Positions 1 to 14,450 of a DNA stretch of 64,000 nucleotides are shown piece after piece. The first letter of the stretch is position 1. The number at the start of each line of letters is the position of its first letter. A model generated the notes under the pieces. That model saw only the letters and a list, made by a program, of their open reading frames with translations, did no database searches and was not told the origin of the DNA. The translations under genes were made by a program, and so were the position numbers. The stretch is from Geosiphon pyriformis (taxonomy: Eukaryota; Glomeromycota; Glomeromycetes; Archaeosporales; Geosiphonaceae): positions 318,976 through 382,975 of the forward strand of contig JAAOMT010000752.1 of NCBI GenBank assembly GCA_016748015.1, given 5' to 3'.

Positions 1-3000
1 TAGTCCAAATAACTGATTACATATAGCAAATCTGTAAATTGCATTTAGTAAAAATAATTTTGTTTAATTCTGTGTACTAGATAGCAACTGGATTATATTT
101 ATTAAACATAATAAAAACTAATAATAAATAAGTATATATTTTTAATTTAATTTTATTATTTTATAAATATAACCAAAACAAAAAGTAAAAAAACCAGCTT
201 TTGTTTTCTAGCAATAATACTATCTAAAAAATCTTTTTTAACTATAAAACAACTAAATAATATTTTGTTAAAATATTATTTTTATATAATAAAAACAAAC
301 TAGTTTTTAGTTGTTAAAAAAACATATTTTTTGTTTTTGGTTAAAAGTTTTTTTCTTTCAAAGTTTTTTTAAAATAACACATTAAAAAAAATTTTGTATT
401 GTATTATTTTTGTTAAAAGTCTAAAAATTTGAACCAAAAATTAGTATCTAAATTATTATTCTGTTATTTTTTTTTATTTACTGTTCTTAAATAATAATAA
501 AAACTAAGACAGCAAAAAAGCAACTTTTTTTAGTGCTTTATTAATTATAACAATATATTATTGTGTATTTTAAGTCTTTTAAAACTCATAATACTACTTT
601 TTTTCGCTGGTTAGTTTTGGTAAAAAAAGATATTATTAAAAATTTTCTTTTATTAATTAAAAAAAATTATTGTTTTTATAATATATTTATAATATAAATT
701 GATTAATCTTTTTTTTAATTATACTGTTTTTAAAATTAATAATATAATTGTCGAAATATATAGTTAAACTTGTTTTACCTTTTGGTTTTTTAATTTTAAT
801 TATTAGTTAAGATATATTATAATTATTTTTGATTTTAAAAAAGTCTTTATAATTTTGTTATTAAAACTAATATTTTGTAAAATTATTATATCTGATAATA
901 TTAATACTGCAAAAATACTAGTTTTATTTTCTATGTTTTTATTGTTAAAAAACTTATTTCAATTTTTTTGCAACTAAGCTTCTTTTTTATAATTAGTAAA
1001 AAAATTAGAATTACTAAAACACTAATAAATAAAACAACGAATTTAATTAGTTAAAATAATTTAAGTATTTGCAATTTCAAAAAATGATTTTTATATTAAT
1101 AACAGTATTAAAAAACATGACAAAATAAAAAACCAAAAGAATAAAAAACAACAGAAAACCACAGTCTTAATATAAGATATTAAGCTTTTAAACCAATATC
1201 TCAAAACTTATAAACAACAAATAGCTTAAAAAAGATTTTTGGCAAACCAAAAAAAATAATTTTATAATTAAAAAGCAGCTAATTTAAATTATATTTAGTT
1301 AACTAATAATTTTATAAAATTTTTAAATTTTAAATTGTAATTAAATAAGTTTATTAAAGATTTAATTATTTAAATTGTGGTATTAAAAAGATAAAACACA
1401 GAGTTTGTTTTTTTGTCAATTAATTATTAATTTTTTTATATTTTTAAAGTTAGATTAACTTATGAATTAGTTATATTATTATGGTTGAATCTTTTAATTT
1501 TAATTATATTAATTAATTATTTATATTTATTTATATGTATTAACTATTAATATTAATTATATTAGCCAATTTGTTTTTAGAATTAGTTTTTAATATGATT
1601 ATTAACTTAATTAAAGACTTAATTAATAACTTAGTTATTATATAAATTATTAATTTAATCAAAATTTAAATTATTAATGTAATTACTGATTTAATTATTG
1701 ATTTTTTTAAATTATTTATACTTAAATCAATTTATTTAGACCAAATTAATATAATAATATCAATTTCTTGATTTTTTTTATTTTTTTTTATTTGTATATT
1801 TTAGTTTTTATAAAAATATATTGAATAAATATTTAACAATAATTTAAATAAACTTTTAAAAAAACTTTTAAAAATATTAAAATTTTTAATAAAAAAATTA
1901 TTTAAATAATAGTAAAATTATTAATAATAAACAATTTAAATTTTTATAATTTAATTTAATTAATTATATTATAAATTTTTAAATAACTTATTAAGTTATT
2001 TAAGTTATTTATTTATTAAATTATTTATTATTATTAATAAAAACTAAAATCAAATTTATTAATAATTTAGATAATTTTTAAGATTTTTTAACCAAAATTT
2101 ATAATTGCACAATATGTAAATAGATAAGTATTATTTAACCAAATTTAATATTTTGTAACAGAATTTTTGTTTTTTATAAAAAATTTAACCAAAATTTTCA
2201 ATTTTAAAAACACCAAAAAATAAAAATCTACTTGGAAAATTATTTGTATTAATATTTAAAAACCAAAAAAGAGTTTATTAAAACAATTAAAAAACTAATT
2301 AGCTTAGTAACAAATTTTATTAATATAGTTTAATTAAGAATTTGAAATTTCAAAAAATTTAATCTAAAATTAATCATAAAATTAACAGCAGTAATAAACA
2401 AATTAACCAAAAATACAATAACAAAAAAATTAAAAAATTTAACATAAAACTTGATATCAATAAAATAAAATTCAAAAATTTTAAAATTACTCATAAATTT
2501 AAATAAAACTTAGAGAAGAAAAGTAAAAAAACTTTATAATTTATAGTAAAATAGCTTAAATTTTAATATTTAAGATATTAATATTTAGAAGTTTTTTATT
2601 AAATATATTATAGATCTAAAAAACCAATTTATTAAATTCAAAAACAATATAACCAGGAAAAAATTGAGTAATTTTGGTTTTAAAAATATTCTAAAAATTA
2701 ATAATATTTTTTTAATTAATAAAAAAAATTAATCTTATTTTTTATTACTAAAACAAATTAATAATTAAAAAAGATTATATTAAAAAACTTAAATTATATA
2801 ATAATATTTTGTCAAATATTAGCAAATTTTAAGAAAATTTTTTAAAAACACTGAAAATATTTTAAATCTATTATATAAAATCATAGCAAAAAAAAACAGA
2901 CTTAGAAACTACTAAAAACTTAATAATTTTAAGGATAATAAAACAAATTGATTTAATAAACTTAACCAAAAAACAGTATTTAATAAAATTTTAAAAATAA

Positions 3001-3305
3001 ATTTTATATATAACAATCTTATATTGTTTTTAAATATGAATTTTATATTAAAAAAATTATGTATAAATTAAAAAAAAATTTATTATAAGCAAATTTAATT
3101 TTAAAAATAATACTAAATATTAAAAAAAATATTATTTATTTTGCAAACTTTTTTTTTATTAAATTTATTAAAAAATATGACTTAATTACTATTTAAAATA
3201 TAAAGACAAACTAAATAAATCTAATTAAATATAGCTTATATATTTACTATATATAACTGATTATTTAAACCAATTAAAATTATACTACACATTTATATAA
3301 ACCTT
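1..3305. other. AT-rich gene-free block, unassigned
   Basis: Very AT-rich sequence, almost free of CpG, with no reading frame of useful length on either strand. I cannot assign a family. A part near 600-760 resembles a part near 20940-21090 in the same orientation, so at least some of it is repeated DNA. It lies just downstream of the 3' end of the minus-strand LINE and probably consists of older, further decayed transposon sequence (inference). Confidence 0.5.
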
Positions 3306-3309
3306 AATA

Positions 3310-6300
3310 CTATTGTCTAAACTTAAAAAAAAAACAAGTTCTATGTAAACTAAAGTTAATCATAAATAATTTAATAATACCAAACAAATAGATTATTTTA
3401 ACCAATAAATAATTAAACACATCATAAGAAATAATAATATTATTTCTGTATTATCAACTAGACTATTTTTTTCTATATATATTTTAAACTTAGATTTAAA
3501 CAGCCATAATATATTACAATATTTTTTAGCCAAACAGCAAACAAAGTTAATTATCACAAATATGGCCTTCTTTTTATTATCAAAAATTGATTCTGTTTTA
3601 TTTATTTAGTCTCTAAAAACAAAATTTTTGCACAAAACTACATAAATACCAATATTTAAAATCTTTAAATAAAAAATATATAATACTAAGAATAATAATA
3701 AAAAACAAATTTTTATTAGAGATATTTATAATTTAACATGATTAAATAGTATTTTGAAGCATATAACAATATTTTTTGAACAAATAAAAACATAATTAAA
3801 CAACTTAAAATTACTATATATTAAGCACAAAATACTTAAATAATTTTTGTTATAAAGTTTTTTTTGATAGCAACCAGCAATTTTTTATGAATTATTTTTA
3901 TTAAATAGGTGTAAAAAACAATTAATGTTCTGCTAATAAATTTAAAAAGCATATAAAAATTTGGAGATTAAACTAAGACTATATAAGTCTAATTTATATT
4001 CTAAATAAGCAAGTTGTTAATAATCTCTATATTTGAATCTGTTTTTTATTAAATATAACAATTATTTTAATAAATATTATAAACAAAATAATAAGTATTA
4101 CTAAACACAACCAAACTATTAGTTATAATAAATTTTTTATACATATTAATTAGAATAATCAAACAAAACAAAATTATATTACATATAAAAAAATCTGTTT
4201 AAATATTATTAACAACTTTAAAATAATCTTCAACTTTAATTTATACTACAAAAATGTCTTATAATCTGATCAAATTAATCATATAATATTTTTTTATTCA
4301 ACACTTATTCTAAAAGTCAAGCAGTTAAAACCTAAGCACTAAAATACACATATTTATAACAGCTTAATTATCTATATACAAAACTTCAAAACAAACAAAA
4401 AAATATATTCTAATATCAATATAACTATTTGTAATTCAAATATTATAAAAAACAACAAATTATTAATCTTAATATTCATACTCTCTTAATATTAAGAAAA
4501 TATACAATTGTCTTATTTGCTATTTTTATAGTATTTAAACTTTTTAATAAATTATTAATATATATATTAATCTTTTTTACTTATAGTTTATATAAAATAA
4601 TTATGAATATTCAAAAAATTTTCTAAACTAAAAAAAATTTGAGCAATTAAAAGTTGGAATAATTTCAAAAAATTAGTAAAAAATATATTCATATAAGCCA
4701 AAACTTATTAAATTATAATAATACTGGATCTTTAAGACTTAATTTTTTTTAATGATAAAAAATTTTTTAATTTAAAATTATATTATATTTGTCTAACAAT
4801 CTGTCTTCAAAGATAATACCCAAATACTTTAAAAAACAAAAAATATTAAAATAATAACAATTTTCTAAAATTTTAAATATTAAAAAGCAGTTTGAAAAAT
4901 AATAAACACTAGATAAGTTGTTAGCCAAAAAAATATAATTATTCAAAAATATTTTTACAACATCTATTAAATAGTTATTAATAAAATTAACTCTTAATTT
5001 TATTGAAACTACAATAAATTTATGAGTATTTAGTTTACAATTTGTAAATTTAAAAAACAGTACTTGAACAAATAACCAAAAATACTTATTATATTAAAGA
5101 ATTTAATAATTAAAGCCTATTTTGTTTTTTGTTTGTATTTGCTTAAAAGATTTTAATTCATATAAAAACAAATAATACAAAGTCTTTTTAAAAAAGTTTT
5201 TAAGCAAATTGGTTTTAAATTTGAATCTCTTTTTTATTAAAACATTTTATTTTTAACACATACTTTTAAACACAAAATTAAACTATATTTGCTAGTTAAT
5301 TATAGGTTGCAAAACAACTAAAACCAAATATGAAAATTGTTTATTAGACAATATTTTTCTTAAAACCATATTTAAGAAGAATCTAATATTTGAATATGTT
5401 TTGGCAAAACTTAATTTAGACATACTTTTTATTAATAAAAAAATTTCAAAGTATTTGTAAAATTCACTATACTTAACAATAAAAATAGACTAATTATTAA
5501 TATATATAAAAAAGTCTATTATCTTTTGGTTAATAAAAATCGCAACTGTTTTATTATTGTTAATAGAAATGTTATTGATCTTAAAAAACTTACTAATTAT
5601 GTTCAAAATGTATTGTATTAATGCTTAACTATTTCTAATCCAAATTGTATTATTAACAAAAATGCTAGTCATAAAAAAGAAAGTTATTTTTTATTAATTT
5701 TCACTCTACTAGTTTTTGTTACAAAATTGGAGTTAATTTAATTTTATATAACAAAGAATTATAAAAAATTTTTCAAAAAAGTGATAAAAAAACTTTGCTT
5801 TAATTTAGCTCATCATGCATTTTGTATTTATTTGAAAATTCAAAATCTGTCATTATTTTATTAATTCTATTTATATATATATTTTCAAAAATATTTATAA
5901 ATTAATTATATATTTTAATGTACTTTAAACTAGTTTTTAAGTAAACCTATTTAACTAAATTATAAGTTTTACATATGTTCTATAGCATAAGTTAAAGCTC
6001 TTGGCTTTTTTTCAAAATATTTTCTATTATTAAACTGACAACAAACACAAAAAATTAAATTAAAGTATCTTTTAGAACTGAAAAGTTATTTTTATAAAGA
6101 ATATTAAATTTATTATACACAAAAGAAATTTTATTTGACAGAATTTTAAACAATATTTTTCTGGTTGTATTAATTAATACAATAGATTAAGTGTTTATTA
6201 AAATACTATTCTACTTATATGGCTTAAGAATTATTAAAATCTATGTTTTTTTTCACAAAACTAGAATATTACCAAAAATTAAACAAAAATTTAACAAATC

Positions 6301-8110
6301 CAAAAGACATTATGTAGTTATTTTATTATAGTATTTTTAGAACTAATTAAATATATTAAAAAAATTGGCAGTTTTGTTATTAAGCAGAGTTCTAATAACT
6401 GTAACCAAATCTTTTATACCAATTTTATTTATTAAACCAAAAAAAATATCCTTTTTTATATGATTTAAAAATATATACTAGTAAGACCACAAACTAAATA
6501 ACATTAAAGATATCTTTTATTTCCTTATCTACTTTTTCTTAATTTTATTAATCTTAGATTTTACTTCTTTTGGGTCTAGAATTATTTCTTTATTTATAAT
6601 TAAATAATTTAATACTACTCTGTAAAATGATCCCTTTAAAACATTTTTTATTATGTGTTTTTTGTTAAAGCAGAAATTATTTATATGCTTAATAATTGTT
6701 TTTCGAATAGATATATTTTCAGTTACTTTAAACTTAAAATACTTAAATTTTCTGTATTTTTTTTATTAATAAAAAATATTTAATAATATTTATTATAAAT
6801 ACATTATTTTATATTAACCAACTTTGAAGATCTTTTTATTATCTATAACTGACCAAGTTTAAAAAAAATAATTAGATTTAGGCTTATTATTCAAACCCAA
6901 TTATTTTACCAATTTGAAAATTAGTAATTTCAAACCAAAAAATTTCCAAAACTACTTGTTTTTTAAACACTTAAATATATTAAATTAATTTTAAAAAACA
7001 TTATATTAGCAAAATCTATTATTATCTTTCTCAATAATTTTTACATTGTATTTAAATTTCAATTATCTTTAACAAATTCAAATTTATGTATTGTAATTGA
7101 AAACTAAACAAAACAACACTTTTTAAAATATATTTACTTAGTATTATCTGTATTTTTAATCATAAATTTCTATTAGTTTTTATTTGTTTGTTTGTAAATA
7201 TTATTCAAATAAACATTTAAAAGACCACTTAATTTAACTAAAATCACAACTATTCTGTAATCAATATCAAAAAAATTAGACATAGATGCAATTAACAAAC
7301 TCTTACTTACAAAAACAAAATCAATAATCTTTTTAACTTTTTTAAAATTGCTCTAAGTAAAATTTTTAACCAAAAAATATCTATTAAATAAATTAACCAA
7401 ACTCAAATCTAAACAAAATTTGAAACTTGTATTTTTTTTAGACTTATTTTTATTGAAATTTTATTTAAAACCATAATAAAGTTAAAATTTACTATATTAA
7501 CAATAAAAAAATTAACTTTTTTTACTTGACCAAATTTGTTTTCAGTAGAAATACCAATATATCAATCCAAAATTATAACCAAAAGTTTATTCTTAAATGA
7601 AAGACAAATTAAAATAACTTAATTTAGAATTTTTTTTATTTTTAAAATATGATAAGCCAAAAAAGTGTTCAAGATAACAGTTATATTAGCATTAAAATAT
7701 TTCTGATTTACATCTAATATAAAGATATAAATCTTATTAAACCTGTTCATAATTTATGACTTAATGTTAAATCTTAATTTTGTTTTTATAACAATCAAAA
7801 TCATATTGCCAAAATTCAAATACCAATAAACAATATTTTTTGTTTAGTTAAATTGTTTATACTTTTGATGTTGTATGTAGTAATTTTTCAAACCAATTTA
7901 TTTATTAAAAAGATAATAATATTATGGAATTTAAATAGCATATAACTAATTTAACTTTATTAAAATAGAGTTTATAAAAACTTTCAATACAACTATCTTG
8001 GATTTTATACTTTTTATCTTAGAAATAAAAACTTTTGTACTATTTATATTCAAAAAAAAAGATTCTAAAATATTTATTACAGAAAAAATAAATTTTATTA
8101 AAGTTATTTA
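3310..8110 (-). pseudogene. LINE ORF2 (endonuclease, reverse transcriptase, C-terminal tail), broken
   Basis: Minus-strand translation shows the endonuclease near 7500-7850 (VILNTFLAYH and, later, FKNKLLVIILD). The endonuclease-RT linker is near 6570-6730 (HIIKNVLKGSFYRVV, ILDPKEVKSKI). RT fingers lie near 6040-6160 (KILSNKISFVYNKFNI). The catalytic box near 5640-5660 reads AFVNNTIW where the family has Phe-Val-Asp-Asp. The thumb near 5310-5365 reads VLRKILSNKQFSYLVL. The tail at about 3330-3560 contains FKIYIEKNSLV. Both catalytic aspartates are now asparagine, the result expected from G-to-A changes. Stops and shifts are numerous, so no product is made. The protein family nicks target DNA and copies the LINE RNA into it. 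The length from endonuclease to tail fits a complete ORF2. Confidence 0.8.
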
Positions 8111-8117
8111 TAATTAT

Positions 8118-9029
8118 TGTTACTAAAAGTTTTTGGTTTTTTTTCTTAATTATTGTTAATATTGTTTTACTATTAATTTTTGATTTATTAAAAGTGATTG
8201 AATTTTTAATAACTGAATTTGAACTGCTGGGCTTATAAATGAAATGGCCAATTTTGTATTAATTACTTATATAGTTTTATTACAATAAAAGTCAACTTTT
8301 TTTTAAAAAATATTTGTCTAAAAATTCACTAAAAATATGTAGTTACTTTGCTATAAAAGTTAACTTTTCTATAAAAATCTTGTCTGTAACTATTTTAATA
8401 ATTATAATAAGAAAAAAAAATTAAAAAAATGTAAAAAAAAATTTTGTTGAAAAAATTATTTTCTATTCAGGCTTAAAATCACTAATAATTTATTGAAATT
8501 GGTAGCCAATTAATTTCAAAACATTATTTGAAATTTTAAGAAATTTTAAATATAAATAGTTATAAAAATTTTTGTTTTTTAAGTGATTAATATTTATTTA
8601 ATTGTAAAGATACCAAAGAATGATTTATTTTAACTAATATTAATAGTTTTAAAGTAATTATATTTTCTTAAAAAGAAAAGCTTTTTTTTATACAACTTGT
8701 TATAATATTAGTTTATGAACTTGAATTTTTTTCTTGCTATAATTTTGGCAAACTAAAAATATATTTTAATAAATTATAAGTTGTTTCTACAAATTATAAG
8801 CTATTTTGATAAATTATTAATATATTTTGCGAATTTTTACAAATTTTGGTGAATTTTTAAATGTTATAAAGTTTGAAATATTATATAATCTAATTATTAT
8901 ATTTTTATATTATATAAATTAGATTATTAGTTGAATAGTAATATTTGATAATTTAATTAAATAATAAGTAATAATTAAAATAATAATAATAATTTTATTT
9001 TGATAATTAACTAAATTTTACTGGTAATA
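8118..9029 (-). repeat. Solo LTR, family A (copy 1), inside the LINE
   Basis: A 912-bp LTR in minus orientation. On the plus strand it starts TGTTACT at 8118 and ends GGTAATA at 9029, decayed forms of the family ends TGTTACC and GGTAACA. It is flanked by a perfect 4-bp target duplication TTAT (8114-8117 and 9030-9033), or 5 bp if the terminal A is shared. The body matches the better preserved copies at 47524-48494 and 60191-61136, for example the stretch ACTAAAAATATG followed by TTACTTTGCT near 8325-8355. No internal retroelement sequence adjoins it, so it is a recombination product (solo LTR). It is the most AT-mutated of the three copies. Confidence 0.88.
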
Positions 9030-10690
9030 TTATGTTTATATTCAGATTGGCAGTAAAAACTAATATTTTTGTCAAAAAAAAAGAGTTGCAGATACATAAA
9101 AACTTAATTTTAAACTATTTAATCTGCAAAGAATACCAGATATTTGATTTGCCAAAAGTTCCAAAAACTTTTTTAAAGATACCAAATAGATATTAAGAAA
9201 AATAACTAAACTTAACAGTAGATTTTTAAAAAATACTAAAAGATAGAAAATCAGCATAAATCCTATAATAAAAATTAATAGAAATATTTATTGAAAAAAC
9301 TATTTGTGCTCAAAATTTGTTATCAAAAACTGCCAATTACAAAATAAAAATCTTTTTTTTAACATAAAAATAAGCCAATCAAATATGATTTTTGTCTAAA
9401 ACAATTTTTTTATAAATGTTTTTCAAAGCAGAAACAGCAGTACTATTGGTATTATATTCAAGAGTAAAATATCCAAAATATTCAAAATGCCTACATTTTT
9501 ACAATAAACCAAGTCTAATATAATCTAAAAAAGTCTTATACAACCAAAAATTGACTTTGTATAAAAAGTTAACTTTAAATTATTATCTAAATTAAAACTA
9601 ATTACAGTACAAAAAACTTTATTACTAGTTTTAAATAAACAATTAATTACATATGTTTTTTTACCAATTTTTTTTAATAAAAAACCAAGATTATAAGCAT
9701 TAATTTTCACAGATAAATAAACAAAAACACTCTAAACTGATTCTAAGATATTTAAATATTATAATTATTTATAGTTTTAATTATATATATTAAGTTTTTA
9801 CTAATTAAAAAAAACTATTTAGTTGTCAAATTGTTTGCCTAACCTAATATGACAAATTTTACTATAGTTTTTTGTTATAATTTAATTAATTATAATTGAA
9901 TTGATTTATCTGTTCATATTCAAATACTACAACAATAATCATATTCTTAAAGATATCTATAAGAATTTTTTTAATAATTACTATTTAATTTAAATAAAAA
10001 TCTTGTTTTTTGAAATTGTTGTTTACTATAATACTATTTTTACCAACCAATAGCACAGCTTTTTTTATGCTTTTTTCAAAAGTAAACATAAATTTAATAA
10101 TTTTTTAAATTTTAAAAGAGTAATGGCTCTCCTAAAATTATTCACTTTTAAAAAAAAATTTTAATAATTTGTATTTTTACCATTGTTAATTTATCTTTAA
10201 TTGTCAATAAGTTAATATCTAAAGCAATAGATTTTTTAATGGCTATCTTAACTTGAGTTTTTACTATTTTGGAGTTAATCTATCTTTTGTTTAAAGAGAT
10301 ATTAAAAAGAGAAAAAAAAGATTTTTTATTTTTATTTATGTTATAATTAATTGTATCAATAAAAAAACCACATTTTAAACCAGTATTAATTTTTTTAGCT
10401 TTAAGAATTATTATTGCTAAACCAAAAAAAACTATTATTAGCATCTATTAAAGCATTATTATTTTCATTATTATTGAATTTACTATCTATATTCGAATAT
10501 ATACTATTTTTAGAACCAGATTTAACCAAAAAAATAATTTTTTATTATTAGAATACTTAATATAATTTACAAAAGCTTTTTTTTTCTGAGAAAAAGAACC
10601 TTTAATTAGGTCATAAAAAGCTTTTTTGAATGCCTTTTTCTTAAACATATTGCTATTTAAAACAGTTTTTATATTTATCACAAAAAATTA
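9030..10690 (-). pseudogene. LINE ORF1 (nucleic-acid-binding gag-like protein), broken
   Basis: Three open stretches on the minus strand line up as consecutive parts of the LINE ORF1 protein. 10487-10681 is the Lys-rich start, with the short run MFKKKAFKKAF and a later FSQKKKAF. 9525-9710 contains KTYVINCLFKTSNKVF, part of the central domain. 9072-9257 contains SLKKFLELLANQISGI, matching the coiled-coil-like end of this ORF1 family. The family protein binds RNA during retrotransposition. Frames between the three pieces are closed by stops and shifts. The 3' end is cut by the solo LTR whose outer edge is at 9029. The assignment rests on remembered family similarity and gains strength from the endonuclease/RT found downstream on the same strand. 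Confidence 0.7.
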
Positions 10691-10699
10691 TTTGCTTAA

Positions 10700-13600
10700 A
10701 AAATATTAAAAACAATATTAAGAAGAAAACAAAAACAAAAAACTTTTTTTGCAAAAAAATGTTTTTTGAAAATTTTGAACATAAGAGAAAAAAAAGTTAT
10801 TATAATATAAAAATTTTTTTGGTTTAAAACAAATTTTGCTAACTTTTAATATTTATTAATTGTTTTTTAAACATTATTAAAAACAGTATTAAAAAACAAA
10901 AAAATGATAATTATTTATTTTTTATTTATTAATTTAATTTTTATAATTAAATAACTTAATAAATTAATTAATTTAAAATATCTATAAAAATATATCTTAT
11001 TTTACTTTTAAAATTGACAAAAATTAATTAAAAATTACATATTAAAAAACATATTTAAGAGTTAATTTAGATTAAAATTAATCAATATATTTTTATTATT
11101 GTTATTATTTAAAACTTTTATTTATATTTACAAAAAAAATAAATATTATAATTATTACAGATAATATAAAATTAATAAAAAAACCAGAAAAAATCAAAGC
11201 TTTATTTTTCACAAAAGAAGAAGCTGGTTATAAAATATTAAAAATATTAGAAATAGTAAAAAAAAAACTTTTTAACATTTTAAAAAATTGTTATTAAAAA
11301 TCTTAAAAATTTGTTTTTTGGCTGGTTTAACTTTATTGGCAATTTAAGCAGTAATAAAAAAAAAACAAAAAAAACAACTTGGTTATTGGCTTTTTATTAA
11401 ATATTTTAAAGCTTTTAAAGAAGCCAAAACTCACACCAAAATTATTTTAAAAAACCTTTTTTGACAAAATCTTGAAAAAAAAAAGATTTTTAATCAAAAA
11501 CAAAAAAAGTGCTTTTGAATTAACAAAAAACCAATTAATTACTACTTTATTTAAAAGAAGTATTTTTATAAAGCACTATTAAACAGTTTTTATAATTACA
11601 AATATTTTATTGGTAAAAATACTACCTATTTAAAATTACAATTTTTTATTTTTTGATTGTAATCATAAAAAGAATTTTTTTTTGTTTTTTTAATAATATA
11701 TATATTAATTAAAATTAATATTTGATTACTAATCTTATATTATAAATTTTAAAGTTTTTTTTGTATAAATAATAATAGTATTATAGTTGTTATTAGTTTG
11801 TAATTTAAACAAAATTTTAAAAGATAAGATTTTTTAATCAAAAATAAGTAAAATGGTTTTAAAATACATAAGAATATTTTTATTTTAAAAATATTTAAAA
11901 GCAATATGGTTTTAATATTTAATCTGTTTGTTTTTATTAATAGAAAAAATAATTATAAATATAATTATTGATTTGATTAAAAAAAACCTTTTTTTCTACA
12001 TTTTAAATTCTTTAAAAATATATTTTTTGTAAAGTTTTTGTTTTTTTATTATATTTTTTATTATTTTATAAAAAATATAAATTTTTTTGTTCTGAAATTA
12101 ATATTTATTATTAGTAATAATATAATAAATAATATCAATAAAAAAAATTATTTATGTTTTATTAATAATGTTTTTATGTAAAAGCCAAAAAAATATTAAA
12201 AATTTTAATAATAAGACAGTTTTATCTTAAGTAAATTTTTTTTAAGTAATGGTTTAATTAATGCTAACAGATTTAAAAACATAAAAACTAATTTTAAAAA
12301 AATATAAGAAGATTTATGATAATTAACAACAAATAATAAAAGTAAATCTCTTTTAAACTCTTAGATAAATACTTTAAAAACAAAAAAGTAAATATTAATA
12401 AGTTGTTAACTTTTTTTTACAAATTAATTATAATTTATAATAAAAAAATATTTTTATTGTTATTTTTTATATTGTTTTGAAATTTAATTGGTTTGCTTTT
12501 GTAGTTATTAAAAAAAAATATTATTAAAAAGTTTTATGTTTTGAATATTAATTTATTAACTATTAAAAAAATTTCTACAAAAAAAGTATATTTGATAAAA
12601 AATTATTTTTATTAATAAATTATTTTAAAAAAATCTTATTCTCTAAAAATTATTAAATTAATATTTATTTTAAAAACTAATTTATATAAAATTATAATAT
12701 TAGTTACTAATAAAAATGTTTTAGTAAATAGCAATTTTAAAAATTAATTATATATTTAAATTAAAAAATAATTGTCAAAATATTTTTCATAAATGCTTTT
12801 AAAAAATAATTAAATTAATTGAATTGTAATTAATTTAGCTGTAATATAAAATTATATTAAAATTTGTTGTTTTAAGTTATTAATTAATAAATAATTTGTA
12901 TTAATTAATAAAAACTCTGTTTATATAACTAAAATTATTAAAAATTAGAACACTTAAAAACTAAAAAATAATTTTAAAACTGTGTTATTTATTTTACCAA
13001 TAGACATTATTTTTTATAATTTTAACAATTTTTTGAATAAAATAAATAAAAAACTTGTATTAATTACATATTTGTTATTAATAATATAATAAAATATATA
13101 ATTACTTGTTTTAAAATTAAAACAAATTTAAAAAAAACTATTACATTATTTCTGAATTTAATAAAATTAATTTGTTATAAACTGAATTAAAATTTGAATT
13201 GGTTTTACTTTCAAAAAGCATTAATATAAAGTTTTAAAATTGTTACAAAAAACTTATTTTTAAACACTAACTTAATTAATATTAATCAAGTAATTATCTT
13301 AAATATTTTGTATATATATTTAACTAAACAAATATTTATAATAGTAACTTTAGAATTTAAATAATTAAAATTTAAAAACTTTTATTTTATTAAATTTGTT
13401 AATAATTATAGTATTTAATTTCAAAAAAAATATTACAAAAACCAAAAAATATAGTTAGTTTGGCTTTTAAATTATTTAACTTAAAAATAAAAAGCTATTT
13501 TTTAAAAATAAAATTCAAAATTATATTTAAACCAAAATTTAAACTAAAAATAAAACATTAATTTATTTTAAAAAAATAATAAAACAAAATATTAACTTAA

Positions 13601-14450
13601 AAAACAATTTAGAAATTTTATTTAAAAGCAACTCCAAATTTTATTTTAATATATTTAATCTTAGCTCCAAAATAAATAAAATATTCAAAAGAAATATTAT
13701 TTAAAATTATATTAAAAACAATAATATAATCAAAAATTTGATTAAATAAAACTGTTTAAGTTTAAAACTTTTATTATTTATGAGTAAATACATAATAAAA
13801 ACATTTTTTTTAACATAAATATTAACTAGCTAAACTTATTTAATAATAACAAAATATGTTTAACAAACTCTTTAAGCTAGTTTTTAAAAAAATTATACTT
13901 TAACTCTATATAATTAAAATATATCCAATTTTTATAGTAATTTAAATAGATAAAATTAATTTTTTTTTGGTTAAAATTATAAGTAAAAGTTTTTTATAGT
14001 TTTAAGTAATAATTTCAATAAAAATAACTTTAAAAAATAGATTTAATTAATACTTTGCTAAATAGTTTTGAGATTAAAACTTCAACTTAAAAAAATTTAA
14101 AAATAAAAAATATAATCAATTATATTTTGTTAATGTATTACTTATAAATACTATAATTATTTAATATTAATTACAAAATTGTTTTTGTTTTAATTAATTT
14201 AAATAGTTTATTAAATATATAATTTGCTATTTATAAAAACAGACAAATAAAAATGTGTTTTAAAAACATTTTTCTATTAAAAAAAATTAATTTGGCAAAA
14301 AATTTTAATGGTTTTAGAAAAGCAGTAATTTAAAGATAATATAAATTTCTATTTGAAAAGTAATATGTTTTTTTAACTAATAAGATATTTAATAATAATA
14401 GAACCAAAAAGTTTTTTAAGTTAAACTTTTAATGTTAAAAATTGTTAAAA
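10700..14450. other. AT-rich gene-free block, probably decayed transposon
   Basis: No assignable gene. Composition matches the neighbouring ruined elements. Parts may be the 5' portion of the plus-strand LINE whose RT is recognisable from 14.45 kb, but I found no endonuclease motif I would defend. A stretch near 11190-11600 keeps some protein-like plus-strand text of unknown family, broken by stops. Confidence 0.4.

Larger units (their letters stand above)
3310..10690 (-). mobile_element. Nearly full-length degenerate LINE (non-LTR retrotransposon), split by a solo LTR
   Basis: Reading the minus strand from 10690 to about 3310 gives, in order, an ORF1-like part, an apurinic-type endonuclease, a linker, a reverse transcriptase and a long C-terminal tail. 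This is the order of a two-ORF LINE of a family common in arbuscular mycorrhizal fungi; I recognised it by frame-by-frame translation, not by search. Every frame carries many stops. Most changes look like C-to-T or G-to-A. The solo LTR at 8118-9029 lies between the ORF1 end and the endonuclease start. The element is dead. The same family appears as a plus-strand RT relic at 14.5-15.3 kb and as less mutated fragments at 21.4-22.4 kb. Confidence 0.8.
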